DNA of 55,274 nucleotides from Acidobacteria bacterium RIFCSPLOWO2_12_FULL_67_14b (lineage in GTDB: Bacteria > Acidobacteriota > Vicinamibacteria > Vicinamibacterales > UBA2999): NCBI GenBank assembly GCA_001768615.1, contig MELE01000041.1:43108-98381 (forward strand), written 5' to 3'. The notes beneath the pieces are model-generated. The model did no database searches. It was not told the origin of the DNA and saw only the letters and a list, made by a program, of their open reading frames with translations. The stretch's first letter is position 1. Every line of letters begins with the position of its first letter. Position numbers and translations under genes: made by a program. Below are positions 1-7,692 of this stretch, one piece after another.

Positions 1-24
1 GATGGCGTCGAAAGCGGGGGTCAC
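1..24 (-). CDS. Probable HpnE-type FAD-dependent desaturase, first 8 codons only
   Basis: A GTG at 24-22 overlaps the TGA of hpnD (23-21) in a GTGA arrangement and opens a frame reading V-T-P-A-F-D-A-I to the window edge. An N-terminus of this kind commonly leads into the FAD-binding fold of HpnE, the third protein of the HpnC-HpnD-HpnE squalene pathway. The sequence shows only the coupled start and the compatible N-terminus. The identity rests on the usual hpnC-hpnD-hpnE gene order and cannot be verified here. Confidence 0.45.
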
Positions 25-863
25 GCGCGGGCGGAACGGTTCAAACCGATGGCCGACAGCTGCGTCCGCGCCCACCTCGTCAGCGCAATGCGCGCGCGGA
101 CCGCCTTGGGCACGCGAATCACTTCGGTGAACACGTCGTAGCCGCGCTGCTCGATGCGCTGGAGGATCTCGAAGTAGATGCCGCCCATGATCTCCGCGGC
201 CACCAGGCGGCGGGCTTCGGCCGGCGGCATCGCCTGCGCCGCGGCGTTGAACAACTGCCGGGCGCGCTGGCACTCGTGCGCCAGCAGCCGCCGCACCGGT
301 TCGGTCACCTGGCCGGCGCGAAGGGCGTCTTCGGTCACGCCAAAGCGCGCCAGATCCTCCTGCGGCAGGTAGACGCGGCCGTTGGCAAAGTCGACGGCGA
401 CGTCGCGGATGATGTTGGTCAGCTGCAGGGCCAGCCCCAGGTTGATCGCGTAGTCGCGCGATCGCGAGTCGCGGCAGCCGAAGACCTCGATGCAGATCAG
501 GCCGACCGCCGAGGCCACGCGCCGGCAATACCCGACCAGCTCGTCGAAGGTGTCGTAGCGCGATCGATGCAGGTCCATCTCGACCCCATCGACGAGATCG
601 TCGAAGGGCTGGCGCGAAAGCTGAAACGTCGCGACAAACGGTTTCAGGTGCTGGCCCTGCGGGGTCGTCGGCGCATCGGGGCCGAACAGGCGGCCCACTT
701 CGACCCGCCACGCCGCGATCGACGTCTCGGCGACCGCCCGATCGGCCGCCTCGTCCACCGCGTCGTCCACGGCGCGGCAGAAATCCCACACCACGCCGAT
801 GGCCTGGCGCTCGTCCGCGGGCAGGACTAGGAATGAGTACGAGAAGGAGGTGTCGCGCGCCAC
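21..863 (-). CDS. hpnD: Presqualene diphosphate synthase HpnD
   Basis: This 280-residue protein belongs to the squalene/phytoene synthase family and should condense two farnesyl diphosphates to presqualene diphosphate for hopanoid or squalene synthesis. Two Asp-rich motifs that bind Mg-diphosphate are visible: A-V-D-D-A-V-D-E near residues 31-38 and the L-T-N-I-I-R-D-V-A-V-D stretch near 148-158. The GTG at 863 was chosen because the conserved family sequence (D-T-S-F-S-Y-S-F) follows at once and everything upstream reads as a shadow of hpnC. The start overlaps the end of hpnC by 37 bases and the stop overlaps the start of a probable hpnE, so translation is probably coupled along the operon. 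Confidence 0.9.
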   Translation of the reverse strand: MARDTSFSYSFLVLPADERQAIGVVWDFCRAVDDAVDEAADRAVAETSIAAWRVEVGRLFGPDAPTTPQGQHLKPFVATFQLSRQPFDDLVDGVEMDLHRSRYDTFDELVGYCRRVASAVGLICIEVFGCRDSRSRDYAINLGLALQLTNIIRDVAVDFANGRVYLPQEDLARFGVTEDALRAGQVTEPVRRLLAHECQRARQLFNAAAQAMPPAEARRLVAAEIMGGIYFEILQRIEQRGYDVFTEVIRVPKAVRARIALTRWARTQLSAIGLNRSARA

Positions 864-1735
864 AGTGCCGTGCCCCAAGCTATCACTATTGCGTCGGCCG
901 CGCCGAGCCTCGGGCGGGCGGTGAACACGTCGAATCCCGAGCGCTCGAGGCGTTCCAGCATGCGGGTCCCGCCGAGCCAGGTCGCGCGCAGCTCGTAGCG
1001 CAACCGGCCGGACACGCCGTCGCAGACCGCGCGGCCGTCGGCGAAGAGCGCGCGGGTCCGCTCCCCGCAATCACGCATCGCCGCCGCCCAGGCGGCCGTC
1101 ATGCGGCCGCCGTCGAGCACCGAGGGCTCGGCGGCGTGAGGCCGCCAGGCCTCTTCCGGCACGTAGAGCCGGCCGCGCGACCAGTCGATCGCGAGGTCCT
1201 GCCAGAAGTTGGTGAGCTGGAGCGCGGTGCAGACGGCATCCGAGGCGCGGTCGAGGGCGTCGTCGCGGTAGCCGCTCAGCCGGAGGACGAGGCGGCCCAC
1301 CGGGTTCGCCGATCGCCGGCAGTAATCCAGCACGTCCGCCCACGTGGCGTAGCGCGCGGTCGTGACGTCCTGGGTGAACGCGCTCAGCAGGTCGTCGAGC
1401 AGCGACAGCGGCAGGTCGAAGCGGGTCACCGTGTCGTGGACGGCGAGGAACACGTCCTGCGGCGCGCGATCGTCGTGAAGCCGCGCGCGCCACTGGTCGA
1501 GCAGGTGAAGCCGCTCGCCGACGGCCCGGCCGGGCTCGTCGGCGTAGTCGTCCGCAATCCGGGCGAACGCGTAGATGGCAGCCACGTGCGGCCGCAGGTG
1601 CGCCGGCATCAACCGGGAGGCCACGGGAAAGTTCTCGTAGTGCGAGTGCGCCAGCTGCAGGCAGCCGGCGTACGCCTGCTGCAAGTCGGCGGATACTGTA
1701 GGGCACCCCTTTATGGGGTGCCGGAACCCTGTCAC
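827..1735 (-). CDS. hpnC: Squalene synthase HpnC
   Basis: This squalene/phytoene synthase family member (about 302 residues) acts with HpnD; HpnC converts presqualene diphosphate to hydroxysqualene in the three-enzyme bacterial route. The family opening H-Y-E-N-F-P-V-A-S-R is near residue 32, the first Asp-rich motif A-D-D-Y-A-D-E near 61-67, and the second L-T-N-F-W-Q-D-L-A-I-D at about two thirds of the length. The start is uncertain. A GTG at 1735 forms a GTGA overlap with the adenosyltransferase stop and is used here. A TTG at 1684, nearer the conserved region, is the alternative. The perfect hairpin at 1702-1722 lies between the two. Confidence 0.88.
   Translation of the reverse strand: MTGFRHPIKGCPTVSADLQQAYAGCLQLAHSHYENFPVASRLMPAHLRPHVAAIYAFARIADDYADEPGRAVGERLHLLDQWRARLHDDRAPQDVFLAVHDTVTRFDLPLSLLDDLLSAFTQDVTTARYATWADVLDYCRRSANPVGRLVLRLSGYRDDALDRASDAVCTALQLTNFWQDLAIDWSRGRLYVPEEAWRPHAAEPSVLDGGRMTAAWAAAMRDCGERTRALFADGRAVCDGVSGRLRYELRATWLGGTRMLERLERSGFDVFTARPRLGAADAIVIAWGTALWRATPPSRTHS
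1702..1722. repeat. Perfect 8-bp hairpin near hpnC start
   Basis: GGCACCCC and GGGGTGCC flank a 5-base loop. If hpnC starts at the GTG at 1735 this hairpin is in its coding sequence; if it starts at the TTG at 1684 it is in the leader, where it could hold the ribosome site. It is one of several short palindromes in the window but does not share the CT-nn-AG centre of the others. Confidence 0.6.
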
Positions 1736-2271
1736 CACGGTGTTTCGGCGACACCCGCGCGATGGTTCGCGGCCCGCGCCATCGTGAACAGCAGATCGGA
1801 CAGGCGATTCAAATAGACGATCGCAACGGGCTCGACGGCGCCGGCGCCGAGCGCGAGCACCGATCGCTCGGCGCGGCGGCAGACCGTGCGCGCGAAGTGC
1901 AGGGACGCGCCCGCGGCGGTGCCGTCCGACAGGATGAAGTGGCGCAGCGGCGCGATCTCGGTGTCGAGCCGATCGATCCAGCCCTCGAGGCGGGCGATGC
2001 TCTGCTCGTCGATCACGATCTTCTCCACGCGCGTCGCGATCTTGTGGGACGGATCGGCCAGCCGCGCGCCGAGGGCGAACAGGTCGCGCTGCAGCGCCAG
2101 GCAGATGTCGTCGAGATCCTTCGGCAGGCCCGCGGCGCGGACCACGCCGAGACAGGCCTGGACCTCGTCGACGTCGCCGTAGGCCGCCACCCGCGGGTGG
2201 GTCTTGCTGACGCGCGTGCCGTCGAAGAGGCTGGTGTCGCCGGTGTCGCCCGTCTTGGTGTAGATAGACAC
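1732..2271 (-). CDS. Cob(I)alamin adenosyltransferase, PduO type
   Basis: This 179-residue protein makes adenosylcobalamin from ATP and cob(I)alamin. The family signature is clear: the N-terminal Y-T-K-T-G-D-x-G-x-T-S-L loop that binds ATP (residues 3-14), the segment V-D-E-V-Q-A-C-L-G, and the C-terminal R-R-A-E-R-S and Y-L-N-R-L-S-D-L-L-F motifs. The GTG at 2271 was chosen because the conserved loop begins three residues later and a perfect TATAAT ends 7 bases upstream, so the mRNA is probably leaderless. It overlaps hpnC by 4 bases. Its position at the head of a squalene operon is unusual; no B12-dependent enzyme is seen in this window. Confidence 0.9.
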   Translation of the reverse strand: MSIYTKTGDTGDTSLFDGTRVSKTHPRVAAYGDVDEVQACLGVVRAAGLPKDLDDICLALQRDLFALGARLADPSHKIATRVEKIVIDEQSIARLEGWIDRLDTEIAPLRHFILSDGTAAGASLHFARTVCRRAERSVLALGAGAVEPVAIVYLNRLSDLLFTMARAANHRAGVAETPW

Positions 2272-2278
2272 TGATAGG

Positions 2279-2284
2279 ATTATA
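2279..2284 (-). promoter_or_regulatory. -10 box of the adenosyltransferase/hpn operon
   Basis: TATAAT on the minus strand, 7 bases before the GTG at 2271. This spacing puts the transcription start on or next to the start codon, implying a leaderless mRNA. I see no clear -35 element. Confidence 0.6.
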
Positions 2285-2292
2285 GGCGGCCA

Positions 2293-2314
2293 AGGCGGGT
2301 CTGCAGACCCGCCT
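2293..2314. repeat. 22-bp palindrome, GGCGGGTCT family
   Basis: Arms AGGCGGGTCT and AGACCCGCCT meet at the centre CT-GC-AG. Copies are at 3000, 36388 and (composite) 32050. It lies between the divergent adenosyltransferase and mutY genes. Confidence 0.8.
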
Positions 2315-2369
2315 CTACGCACCACACTTGCCCTCGACTCGACGCACTCCTCAGCTGCCTGCGCCCGCG

Positions 2370-3011
2370 ATGCGGCAGCGTTTCAGGCGCAACTTGCTGG
2401 CGTGGTACCGCAAGCACGGACGCGACCTGCCGTGGCGCAACACCGACAACCCGTACCACATCCTCGTCTCGGAGATCATGCTGCAGCAGACGCAGGTCGA
2501 TCGCGTACTGCCGAAGTACCACGAGTGGCTGGGCAAGTACCCGAGCTTCGCCGTGCTCGCCGAGGCCCGGCCCGCGGACGTGACGAAGACCTGGTACCCC
2601 CTCGGCTACAACATTCGTCCGAAGCGCCTCCAGTCAATCGCCCAACAGGCGATGGAGAAACACGACGGCCGCCTGCCGTCCGATCACGAGACGCTGATGT
2701 CGTTCACGGGCATCGGTGCCTACACCGCGGGCGCGATTCGCAGCTTCGCGTTCCGCGAGCGCGCCGCCATCCTCGACACCAACGTCGCGCGCGTGCTGTT
2801 CCGCATCTTCGTCGCGAAAGGCGATCCAAAGGCGCACGCGATGAAGAAGCGGCTGTGGGCGCTCTCGGCCGCGGTGCTACCGCAGAAGCACGTCTTCGAC
2901 TTCAACCAGGCGTTGATGGACTTCGGCGCCATGCACTGCAGCGCGAGAAGGCCGAAGTGCCCGACCTGCCCGATGAAGGGGTTTTGCCGGTCCGACGACA
3001 GGCGGGTCTAA
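2370..3011 (+). CDS. mutY: A/G-specific adenine glycosylase MutY, short form
   Basis: This base-excision repair enzyme removes adenine mispaired with 8-oxoguanine. All catalytic features are present in 213 residues: S-E-I-M-L-Q-Q-T-Q with catalytic Glu35, the helix-hairpin-helix G-I-G-A-Y-T-A-G-A-I (114-123), catalytic Asp136 in I-L-D-T-N-V, and the 4Fe-4S ligands in C-x6-C-x2-C-x5-C near the end. The ATG at 2370 is preferred over an upstream TTG at 2328 because the conserved fold starts there. The protein stops right after the Fe-S loop, so it lacks the MutT-like C-terminal domain that reads 8-oxoG in classical MutY. Its stop codon TAA lies inside a palindrome, which supplies the last codons (R-R-V). 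Confidence 0.9.
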   Translation: MRQRFRRNLLAWYRKHGRDLPWRNTDNPYHILVSEIMLQQTQVDRVLPKYHEWLGKYPSFAVLAEARPADVTKTWYPLGYNIRPKRLQSIAQQAMEKHDGRLPSDHETLMSFTGIGAYTAGAIRSFAFRERAAILDTNVARVLFRIFVAKGDPKAHAMKKRLWALSAAVLPQKHVFDFNQALMDFGAMHCSARRPKCPTCPMKGFCRSDDRRV

Positions 3012-3021
3012 AGACCCGCCT
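3000..3021. terminator. Palindrome between convergent mutY and Nudix genes
   Basis: Arms AGGCGGGTCT and AGACCCGCCT around AA. It contains the mutY stop (3009-3011) and directly abuts the Nudix stop (3022), so it could end transcription from both sides. There is no T-run, so the terminator role is an inference. A third partial arm follows at 3030-3041. Confidence 0.45.
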
Positions 3022-3414
3022 CTACTGAAGACCCGCCTCTACCAACAGCGCTATGAGCGCGCGGTCGGCGGCGGGAAACGACAGCGCTTGAAGCTCCGGG
3101 CGCGGCACCCACCGGACCTCCTGCCCGATCATCGGCTTCGGCACGCCCTCGAAGACACAGCGGTAGAAGAACAACTCGACGGTCTTCTCCGGATACACGT
3201 GGGTCACGGTGTGCACGAGCGCGCCGACCTCGCCGACGATGGCGAGCTCTTCGAAGAGCTCGCGCCGCAGCGCTTCGGCATGGGTCTCGCCGTCGTGGAC
3301 CTTGCCGCCGGGAAACTCCCAATCGCCCGCCAGGTGCGTGCCGTCCGGCCGCAACGTCAGCAGAAACGCATCGTCCCGCTCGACCACGGCGGCGACGACG
3401 ACGACCGGGCTCAT
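3022..3414 (-). CDS. Nudix hydrolase, MutT-like
   Basis: This 130-residue pyrophosphohydrolase has a near-complete Nudix box G-x5-E-x7-R-E-L-x-E-E (residues about 38-58); the final Gly of the box is Ala. Start L-R-P-x-G and W-E-F-P-G-G-K resemble MutT enzymes that cleave 8-oxo-dGTP, but substrate cannot be read from sequence. The ATG at 3414 overlaps the stop of the PHP gene by 4 bases (ATGA), so it is the last gene of the ygfZ-PHP-Nudix operon. It converges on mutY, with both stops at the same palindrome. Confidence 0.85.
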   Translation of the reverse strand: MSPVVVVAAVVERDDAFLLTLRPDGTHLAGDWEFPGGKVHDGETHAEALRRELFEELAIVGEVGALVHTVTHVYPEKTVELFFYRCVFEGVPKPMIGQEVRWVPRPELQALSFPAADRALIALLVEAGLQ

Positions 3415-4436
3415 CGGGGCGCGGACGGTCCGGCCGGCACCGGCTGCACCCACGCGAGCGCGCCGTTGGACTCGATGATCTTCGCGCGGACGTAGCCCTC
3501 GTCGCCCGTGAAGGTGTAGCTCGCCGACGGCGTCGTCGCTTCGCGGAGCACCCGTCCCTGCCGGCCGATGAACTGGATGCGGTACTTGCTCGACGGCTGC
3601 TCCCGCACGGCGACGCTGAGCCCGCTCGCCGTCGATTCCAGCGAGCGCAGCTCGACGCCCGTGGAGGCGTAGAACTCGCCGCGATCGAGCGCCTCGACGA
3701 TGGCGCGCGGATCGAGCCTCGGCGCGCGCACGTAGACCCATCCCTTGCCGGGCCTGGGCGCCGCCGGATCCTCCGGCCGCTTGAAGTAGTGCGCGTCATC
3801 CACGGCGATGCCGTACAGCAGCTTGCCGCTCGAGAGGATGCGGTCCCACGTGTCCTCGAGGCCGGCCACGCCGCCGCCGCCGAGGTTGTTCACCTTGGGA
3901 TGGCCGTTGAAGACCTCGAAGAGCCGCGTGCGCTGGATCTGCCCGAGCTCATCGGGCGAGATCGCCCAGCCGAAGTTGGGATGGTTGATGCTGGGCACAC
4001 CGCGGGCGTCGCGGATCGCATCCACCATGCGCTGCACCATGTCGACGACGGACCTGCCGCCGGGAGGCGGTACGAAGCGTTCCACCTCGAGGCCGTTGAC
4101 GTGGATCGGCTTGTCGCCGAAGCGATCCGTCACCTCTTCGCCCTTGAGGACGAGGAACTTGTCGTCGGCGCCGTGCAGGGCATTCAAGCCGGTGACGCTG
4201 GTCAGGTAGTTGTGATCGGTCAGCAGGACGAATTGGTACCCGCGCTCGCGATACCACCTCACGACGTCGTCCGGAGTCGAATCGCCGTCGCTGTTCAGAG
4301 TGTGCGTGTGGAGGTTGCCCTTGTACCAGACGGCCTGGGGCCTGGGGCTTGGGGCTTGAAACGCGGATGTGACGGCCACCGCAGACGCGAATGCGACCAC
4401 GAGGAGAGCGATCCGGGCATTTGAGATCTGCGTCAT
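3411..4436 (-). CDS. Secreted PHP-domain phosphoesterase (CehA/McbA-like)
   Basis: This 341-residue protein begins with a signal peptide (hydrophobic stretch 9-26, cleavage probably near Ala-Phe-Gln) and then shows the metal-binding motifs of PHP hydrolases: N-L-H-T-H-T-x-x-S-D-G-D (about 41-52), L-T-D-H-N (73-77), N-H-P-N (about 152) and D-D-A-H (about 214). A short beta-rich C-terminal domain follows. It is probably a periplasmic metal-dependent phosphoesterase; substrate unknown. It is coupled by ATGA overlaps both to ygfZ upstream and to the Nudix gene downstream. Confidence 0.85.
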   Translation of the reverse strand: MTQISNARIALLVVAFASAVAVTSAFQAPSPRPQAVWYKGNLHTHTLNSDGDSTPDDVVRWYRERGYQFVLLTDHNYLTSVTGLNALHGADDKFLVLKGEEVTDRFGDKPIHVNGLEVERFVPPPGGRSVVDMVQRMVDAIRDARGVPSINHPNFGWAISPDELGQIQRTRLFEVFNGHPKVNNLGGGGVAGLEDTWDRILSSGKLLYGIAVDDAHYFKRPEDPAAPRPGKGWVYVRAPRLDPRAIVEALDRGEFYASTGVELRSLESTASGLSVAVREQPSSKYRIQFIGRQGRVLREATTPSASYTFTGDEGYVRAKIIESNGALAWVQPVPAGPSAPR

Positions 4437-5326
4437 CTGAGTGTGGCCTCGGCCCGCGCATCATTCCATACCAACGTGACTTTCGTTCCACTATCGGCGA
4501 AGTCCCGATGCACGTAACCAAGGCCGACGATCGCGCTTTGCGCCGGAGAGACCACGGCGCTCGTGACCCGGCCGATGTCGCGATCGCCTGAGAGGATTCG
4601 GGCGTCGCGCGGGATGGACAAACCTGAAGGTTTGTCCCCACCAGCAGCGGCCTTCCAGCGCACCAGTTTCCTGGCGACGCGGCCGCCGCCACGGTGCGTC
4701 ACCCGGACGATCACTTCCTGCCCGACGTAGCAGCCCTTCGTGAACGAGATGGCGCGGTCTTCGATGCCGGCTTCGAGGGGAATAGTCTCTTCGTTCATGT
4801 CGACGAGGAACTTCGGCACGCCGTCTTCGACGCGGACGACCTCGTAGGTGTCGAGATCGACTTCGGGCGGCATCGGAGACAACGGGCTCTCCCCCCGCAC
4901 AGCGAACACCGTGAGAGCGGAGCCCGGAGCCCGGCCTGCCCTGAGCGTCGTCGAAGGGAGCCCGGAGCCCGGTCCGACGACCGTCCACACCGACAGGCGC
5001 GCGCTCTCGTCGCTGACCTGGACATCCTCCGTGAAGATCAAACCGTCCAGCCGATCGCGCAACGACGCGGCCAGGGGCGCGGGGACGTCCAGCAGCAGGC
5101 GCGCGCCGCGGGCCAGGACGTTCATGTCGGTGATCATGCGGCCCTGGGGCGTCAGGTACGCGGCATAGCAGCCCTGCCCGTCGGCCAGGGCCGCCACGTC
5201 GTTGGTCACGAGGCCCTGCAGCCACGCCGCGCGATCGCGGCCCGCGACAGCCAGGACCCCGCGATCCACCCGCCTCACTGCGCCGCCCGTTGTCCGGAGA
5301 GCCCGGTAGCCGTCGAGGGAAAACAT
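4433..5326 (-). CDS. ygfZ: Folate-binding protein YgfZ (GcvT-like)
   Basis: This 297-residue protein resembles the aminomethyltransferase fold and carries the YgfZ signature K-G-C-Y-x-G-Q-E at 197-204, including the conserved Cys. YgfZ supports repair or assembly of certain Fe-S proteins with tetrahydrofolate. Two repeat-encoded insertions stand out. Residues about 121-136 come from a CCCTGAGC...TCGAAGGG element flanked by GAGCCCGGA words, and residues about 230-237 (G-D-K-P-S-G-L-S) come from the palindrome at 4616-4637. Both keep the frame and lie in places where a family member would be expected to have loops. It heads the ygfZ-PHP-Nudix operon. Confidence 0.88.
   Translation of the reverse strand: MFSLDGYRALRTTGGAVRRVDRGVLAVAGRDRAAWLQGLVTNDVAALADGQGCYAAYLTPQGRMITDMNVLARGARLLLDVPAPLAASLRDRLDGLIFTEDVQVSDESARLSVWTVVGPGSGLPSTTLRAGRAPGSALTVFAVRGESPLSPMPPEVDLDTYEVVRVEDGVPKFLVDMNEETIPLEAGIEDRAISFTKGCYVGQEVIVRVTHRGGGRVARKLVRWKAAAGGDKPSGLSIPRDARILSGDRDIGRVTSAVVSPAQSAIVGLGYVHRDFADSGTKVTLVWNDARAEATLR
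4616..4637. repeat. 22-bp palindrome inside ygfZ, GGACAAACCT family
   Basis: Arms GGACAAACCT and AGGTTTGTCC around GA. Read on the minus strand it encodes D-K-P-S-G-L-S in frame with ygfZ. Sister copies lie in three other genes (8422, 25581, 42207). Confidence 0.9.
4912..4976. repeat. Nested GAGCCCGG words and CCCTGAGC/TCGAAGGG element in ygfZ
   Basis: Words GGAGCCCGG occur on both sides of an element running from CCCTGAGCG to TCGAAGGGA (about 4939-4959). The whole insert is in frame with ygfZ (minus strand). The same element type occurs in lpdA (31236) and in the VOC gene (19246). Confidence 0.7.
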
Positions 5327-5341
5327 GTTCTAAGCTGAGTC

Positions 5342-7021
5342 GTGACCCTGTCCCATCTTACCGGCGTTGCCCTGGCGGTTGTCGTGACGGCGTCCAGCGC
5401 CGCGGCCCAGCCGCCCCCGCCGTTAGTGCCCGACGCGGGCGGCACGCAGTTTCTCGTGTTCCTCCGCTCGCAACCCGTCGGCCGCGAAGAGGTCCTCGTG
5501 ATCCGCCTGTCGGATCAGTGGGTGGTCCGCGGCTCGAGCCGTCTCGGGCCGCCCATCGACATCACCACCCGGCATGCCGAGGTGATTTACGACCTGGAAT
5601 GGCGGCCGCGGTCGCTGCTCGTCGACGGCATCGTCCGCGGACAGGACGTCACGCTGAAGACAACATTCGACGGCGGCAAGGCGTCCAACGTGATCGCGGT
5701 GCAGGGCACGCCGCAAACGAAGGTGGATCCCGTCTCGGCGGATCCGGTCGTGCTGCCGAACGCGTTTCTCGGATCGTACGCGGCGCTGGGCCGAAGGCTG
5801 CAGGGCATGAAGGCCGGCGCCGAACTGCGCGGCTACATCGCGCCGCAAGGCGAGGTCGCGGTGAAGATCACCGCGGTGGCCCAAGAGCGGATGGAAACGC
5901 CGAAGGGCGGCTTCCCCGCCACCCGCTACTCGCTGACGTTCTCGAGCCCGCCGCCGGCGGGCGACCTGCCGCTCGTCATCTGGACCAACAGCGGCGGCGA
6001 TTTGCTGCGCCTCAGCATCCCGTCGCAGACCCTCGAGATGGCGCGCGAAGACATCGCTTCGGCGGCATCGAGGACCGCATCGTTCTCGATCCCCGGTGAT
6101 GAAGCCGTGCAAATCCCGGCGATGGGCTTCAACATCGCCGCCACCGTGACGAGGCCGCCCAACGCCACCGGCAAGCTGCCGGTCGCGGTGCTCATCGGCG
6201 GCTCGGGCCCGACCGATCGCGACGAGACCGTCGCCGGCATTCCCGTGTTCGGCCAGATCGCGCGCGACCTCGTGAACGCCGGCTTCTACATCGTGCGCTA
6301 CGACAAGCGCGGCGTGGGCCAGAGCGGCGGCCGCACCGAATCGGTCACGCTGGCCGACTATGCCGAAGACGTCCGTTCGGTGCTCTTCTGGCTCGGCAGG
6401 CAGAAGGACGTGGACAAGGACCGCGTCGCCCTGGTCGGCCACAGCGAAGGCGCGAGCGTCGCGTTGCTGACGGCCGGGCGCGAGCGCGATCGCGTCTCCG
6501 CTCTGGCGCTGCTCTCGGGTGTCTCCACCACCGGCGCCGATCTCGTGATCGAGCAGCAGAAGCACCTCCTCGCGCAGATGAAGATCGACGATGGGCAGCG
6601 GGCGGAGAAGCTGGCGCTGCAGGAGCGGATCAACCAGGCGGTGATCAAGGGCACGGGATGGACCGACATTCCGGATTCGGTCCGGCGCGTGGCGGACACG
6701 CCGTGGTTTTACAGCTTCCTGACGTTCGACCCGGCGAAGGCGATGCGCGACGTGCGGCAGCCGGTCCTGATCGTGCAGGGCGAGCTCGACAGGCAGGTGC
6801 CGCCGCACCATGCCGACAAGCTCGCGCAGATGGCGCGCGAACGGAAGACCAAGGCGGCCGTCGACGTCGTGAAGGTGCCCGGCGTCAACCACCTGCTTGT
6901 CGCCGCCAAGACCGGCGAAGTGGCCGAATACGCCACGCTCGGCCCGGAGGCGAGGGTGTCGCCGGACGCCACCTCGGCCCTCGCGGCGTGGCTCACGAAG
7001 AATCTGGCTGCCTCCAAGTAG
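5342..7021 (+). CDS. Secreted alpha/beta hydrolase
   Basis: This 559-residue protein has a signal peptide (residues 1-22, ending A-A-A-Q), an N-terminal beta-rich domain (about 30-260), and a C-terminal alpha/beta hydrolase domain. The nucleophile elbow is G-H-S-E-G near residue 366; I-G-G-S-G near 287 is a likely oxyanion segment, G-E-L-D near 480 the acid and N-H-L near 515 the His. It is related to secreted dienelactone-hydrolase-like esterases; substrate unknown. The GTG start at 5342 lies only 15 bases from the divergent ygfZ start. A TAAGCT box 5 bases upstream suggests a leaderless mRNA. Confidence 0.82.
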   Translation: MTLSHLTGVALAVVVTASSAAAQPPPPLVPDAGGTQFLVFLRSQPVGREEVLVIRLSDQWVVRGSSRLGPPIDITTRHAEVIYDLEWRPRSLLVDGIVRGQDVTLKTTFDGGKASNVIAVQGTPQTKVDPVSADPVVLPNAFLGSYAALGRRLQGMKAGAELRGYIAPQGEVAVKITAVAQERMETPKGGFPATRYSLTFSSPPPAGDLPLVIWTNSGGDLLRLSIPSQTLEMAREDIASAASRTASFSIPGDEAVQIPAMGFNIAATVTRPPNATGKLPVAVLIGGSGPTDRDETVAGIPVFGQIARDLVNAGFYIVRYDKRGVGQSGGRTESVTLADYAEDVRSVLFWLGRQKDVDKDRVALVGHSEGASVALLTAGRERDRVSALALLSGVSTTGADLVIEQQKHLLAQMKIDDGQRAEKLALQERINQAVIKGTGWTDIPDSVRRVADTPWFYSFLTFDPAKAMRDVRQPVLIVQGELDRQVPPHHADKLAQMARERKTKAAVDVVKVPGVNHLLVAAKTGEVAEYATLGPEARVSPDATSALAAWLTKNLAASK

Positions 7022-7182
7022 GTTCACGGTTCATCGTTCAGGGTTCAGGGTTCACCAGGTTCAGGGTTCAGCAGGTTCAAGGTTCTTCAAGTCCAGTGGC
7101 TTGCCAGGAAGGGGCACAACGGGCGTGCGAGAACCAAGTGAACCTTGAACCCTGAACTTGTGAACCGTGAACCCGCGTAAGT
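7022..7182. repeat. Inverted array of GGTTCA words
   Basis: The left half carries GGTTCA words (GGTTCACGG, AGGGTTCAGGG) on the plus strand. The right half (7130-7175) carries the complement, TGAACC words, so the spacer can fold into a long imperfect hairpin of about 150 bases. It separates the esterase gene from the STAS gene. Confidence 0.75.
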
Positions 7183-7209
7183 GTGGGAGTATGTGCGCGG
7201 AGTCCCTCT

Positions 7210-7548
7210 ATGCCCATTGCTGAACGCCAGGTTGGCGCCGTGACCGTGATCGACCTCTCCGGGAAGCTCGCGTCGAGCGAGGAGAGCGGAAAACTGAAGG
7301 ACAAGGTGAGCAGCGTGTTCTTCCAGGGTCGGAAGCAGGTCCTGGTCAATCTCGGCGGGCTCACCTACATGGACAGCGGCGGCCTCGGTGAGCTGGTGGC
7401 GTGCCTGGCCACCGCCAAGCGGTCTGGCGGCGCCATCAAGCTCGCCAACCTGGGCAAGCGCGTCCAGGACCTGCTGATCATGACCAAGCTGCTGGCCGTC
7501 TTCGACGTCTACGACACGGAGGCGGAGGCGCTTACGAGTTTCAAATAG
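7210..7548 (+). CDS. STAS-domain anti-sigma factor antagonist
   Basis: This 112-residue protein is a single STAS domain of the SpoIIAA type. The N-terminal strand V-G-A-V-T-V-I-D-L-S-G-K-L and the segment Y-M-D-S-G-G-L-G-E-L (about 56-65) are present; the Ser of D-S-G-G is the residue that partner-switching kinases phosphorylate. It probably acts in a partner switch that frees a sigma factor or controls another response. No cognate anti-sigma kinase is encoded next to it, so its partner must lie elsewhere. The gene is bracketed by two inverted arrays of GGTTCA words. Confidence 0.88.
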   Translation: MPIAERQVGAVTVIDLSGKLASSEESGKLKDKVSSVFFQGRKQVLVNLGGLTYMDSGGLGELVACLATAKRSGGAIKLANLGKRVQDLLIMTKLLAVFDVYDTEAEALTSFK

Positions 7549-7552
7549 ACCA

Positions 7553-7690
7553 CCACGGTTCACGGTTCAGGGTTCACGGTTCACGGTTCATCAGGTTCTC
7601 GGTTCATCAGGTTCTCGGTTGGTCTGAGTGAACTTGAAGAGCCTGAACCCAAAGAACCCTGAACCCTGAACCGTGAACTCTGAACCTGCA
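7553..7690. repeat. Second inverted array of GGTTCA words
   Basis: Left half GGTTCACGG and GGTTCATCA words, right half the complementary GAACCCTGAACC words. It is a second large imperfect hairpin of the same sequence family as 7022-7182, on the other side of the STAS gene and between convergent genes. Confidence 0.75.
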
Positions 7691-7692
7691 GC

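Noticed and set aside
2272..2369. Cobalamin riboswitch before the adenosyltransferase
   Set aside because: The promoter box is 7 bases from the start codon, leaving no leader; the spacer holds only the palindrome.
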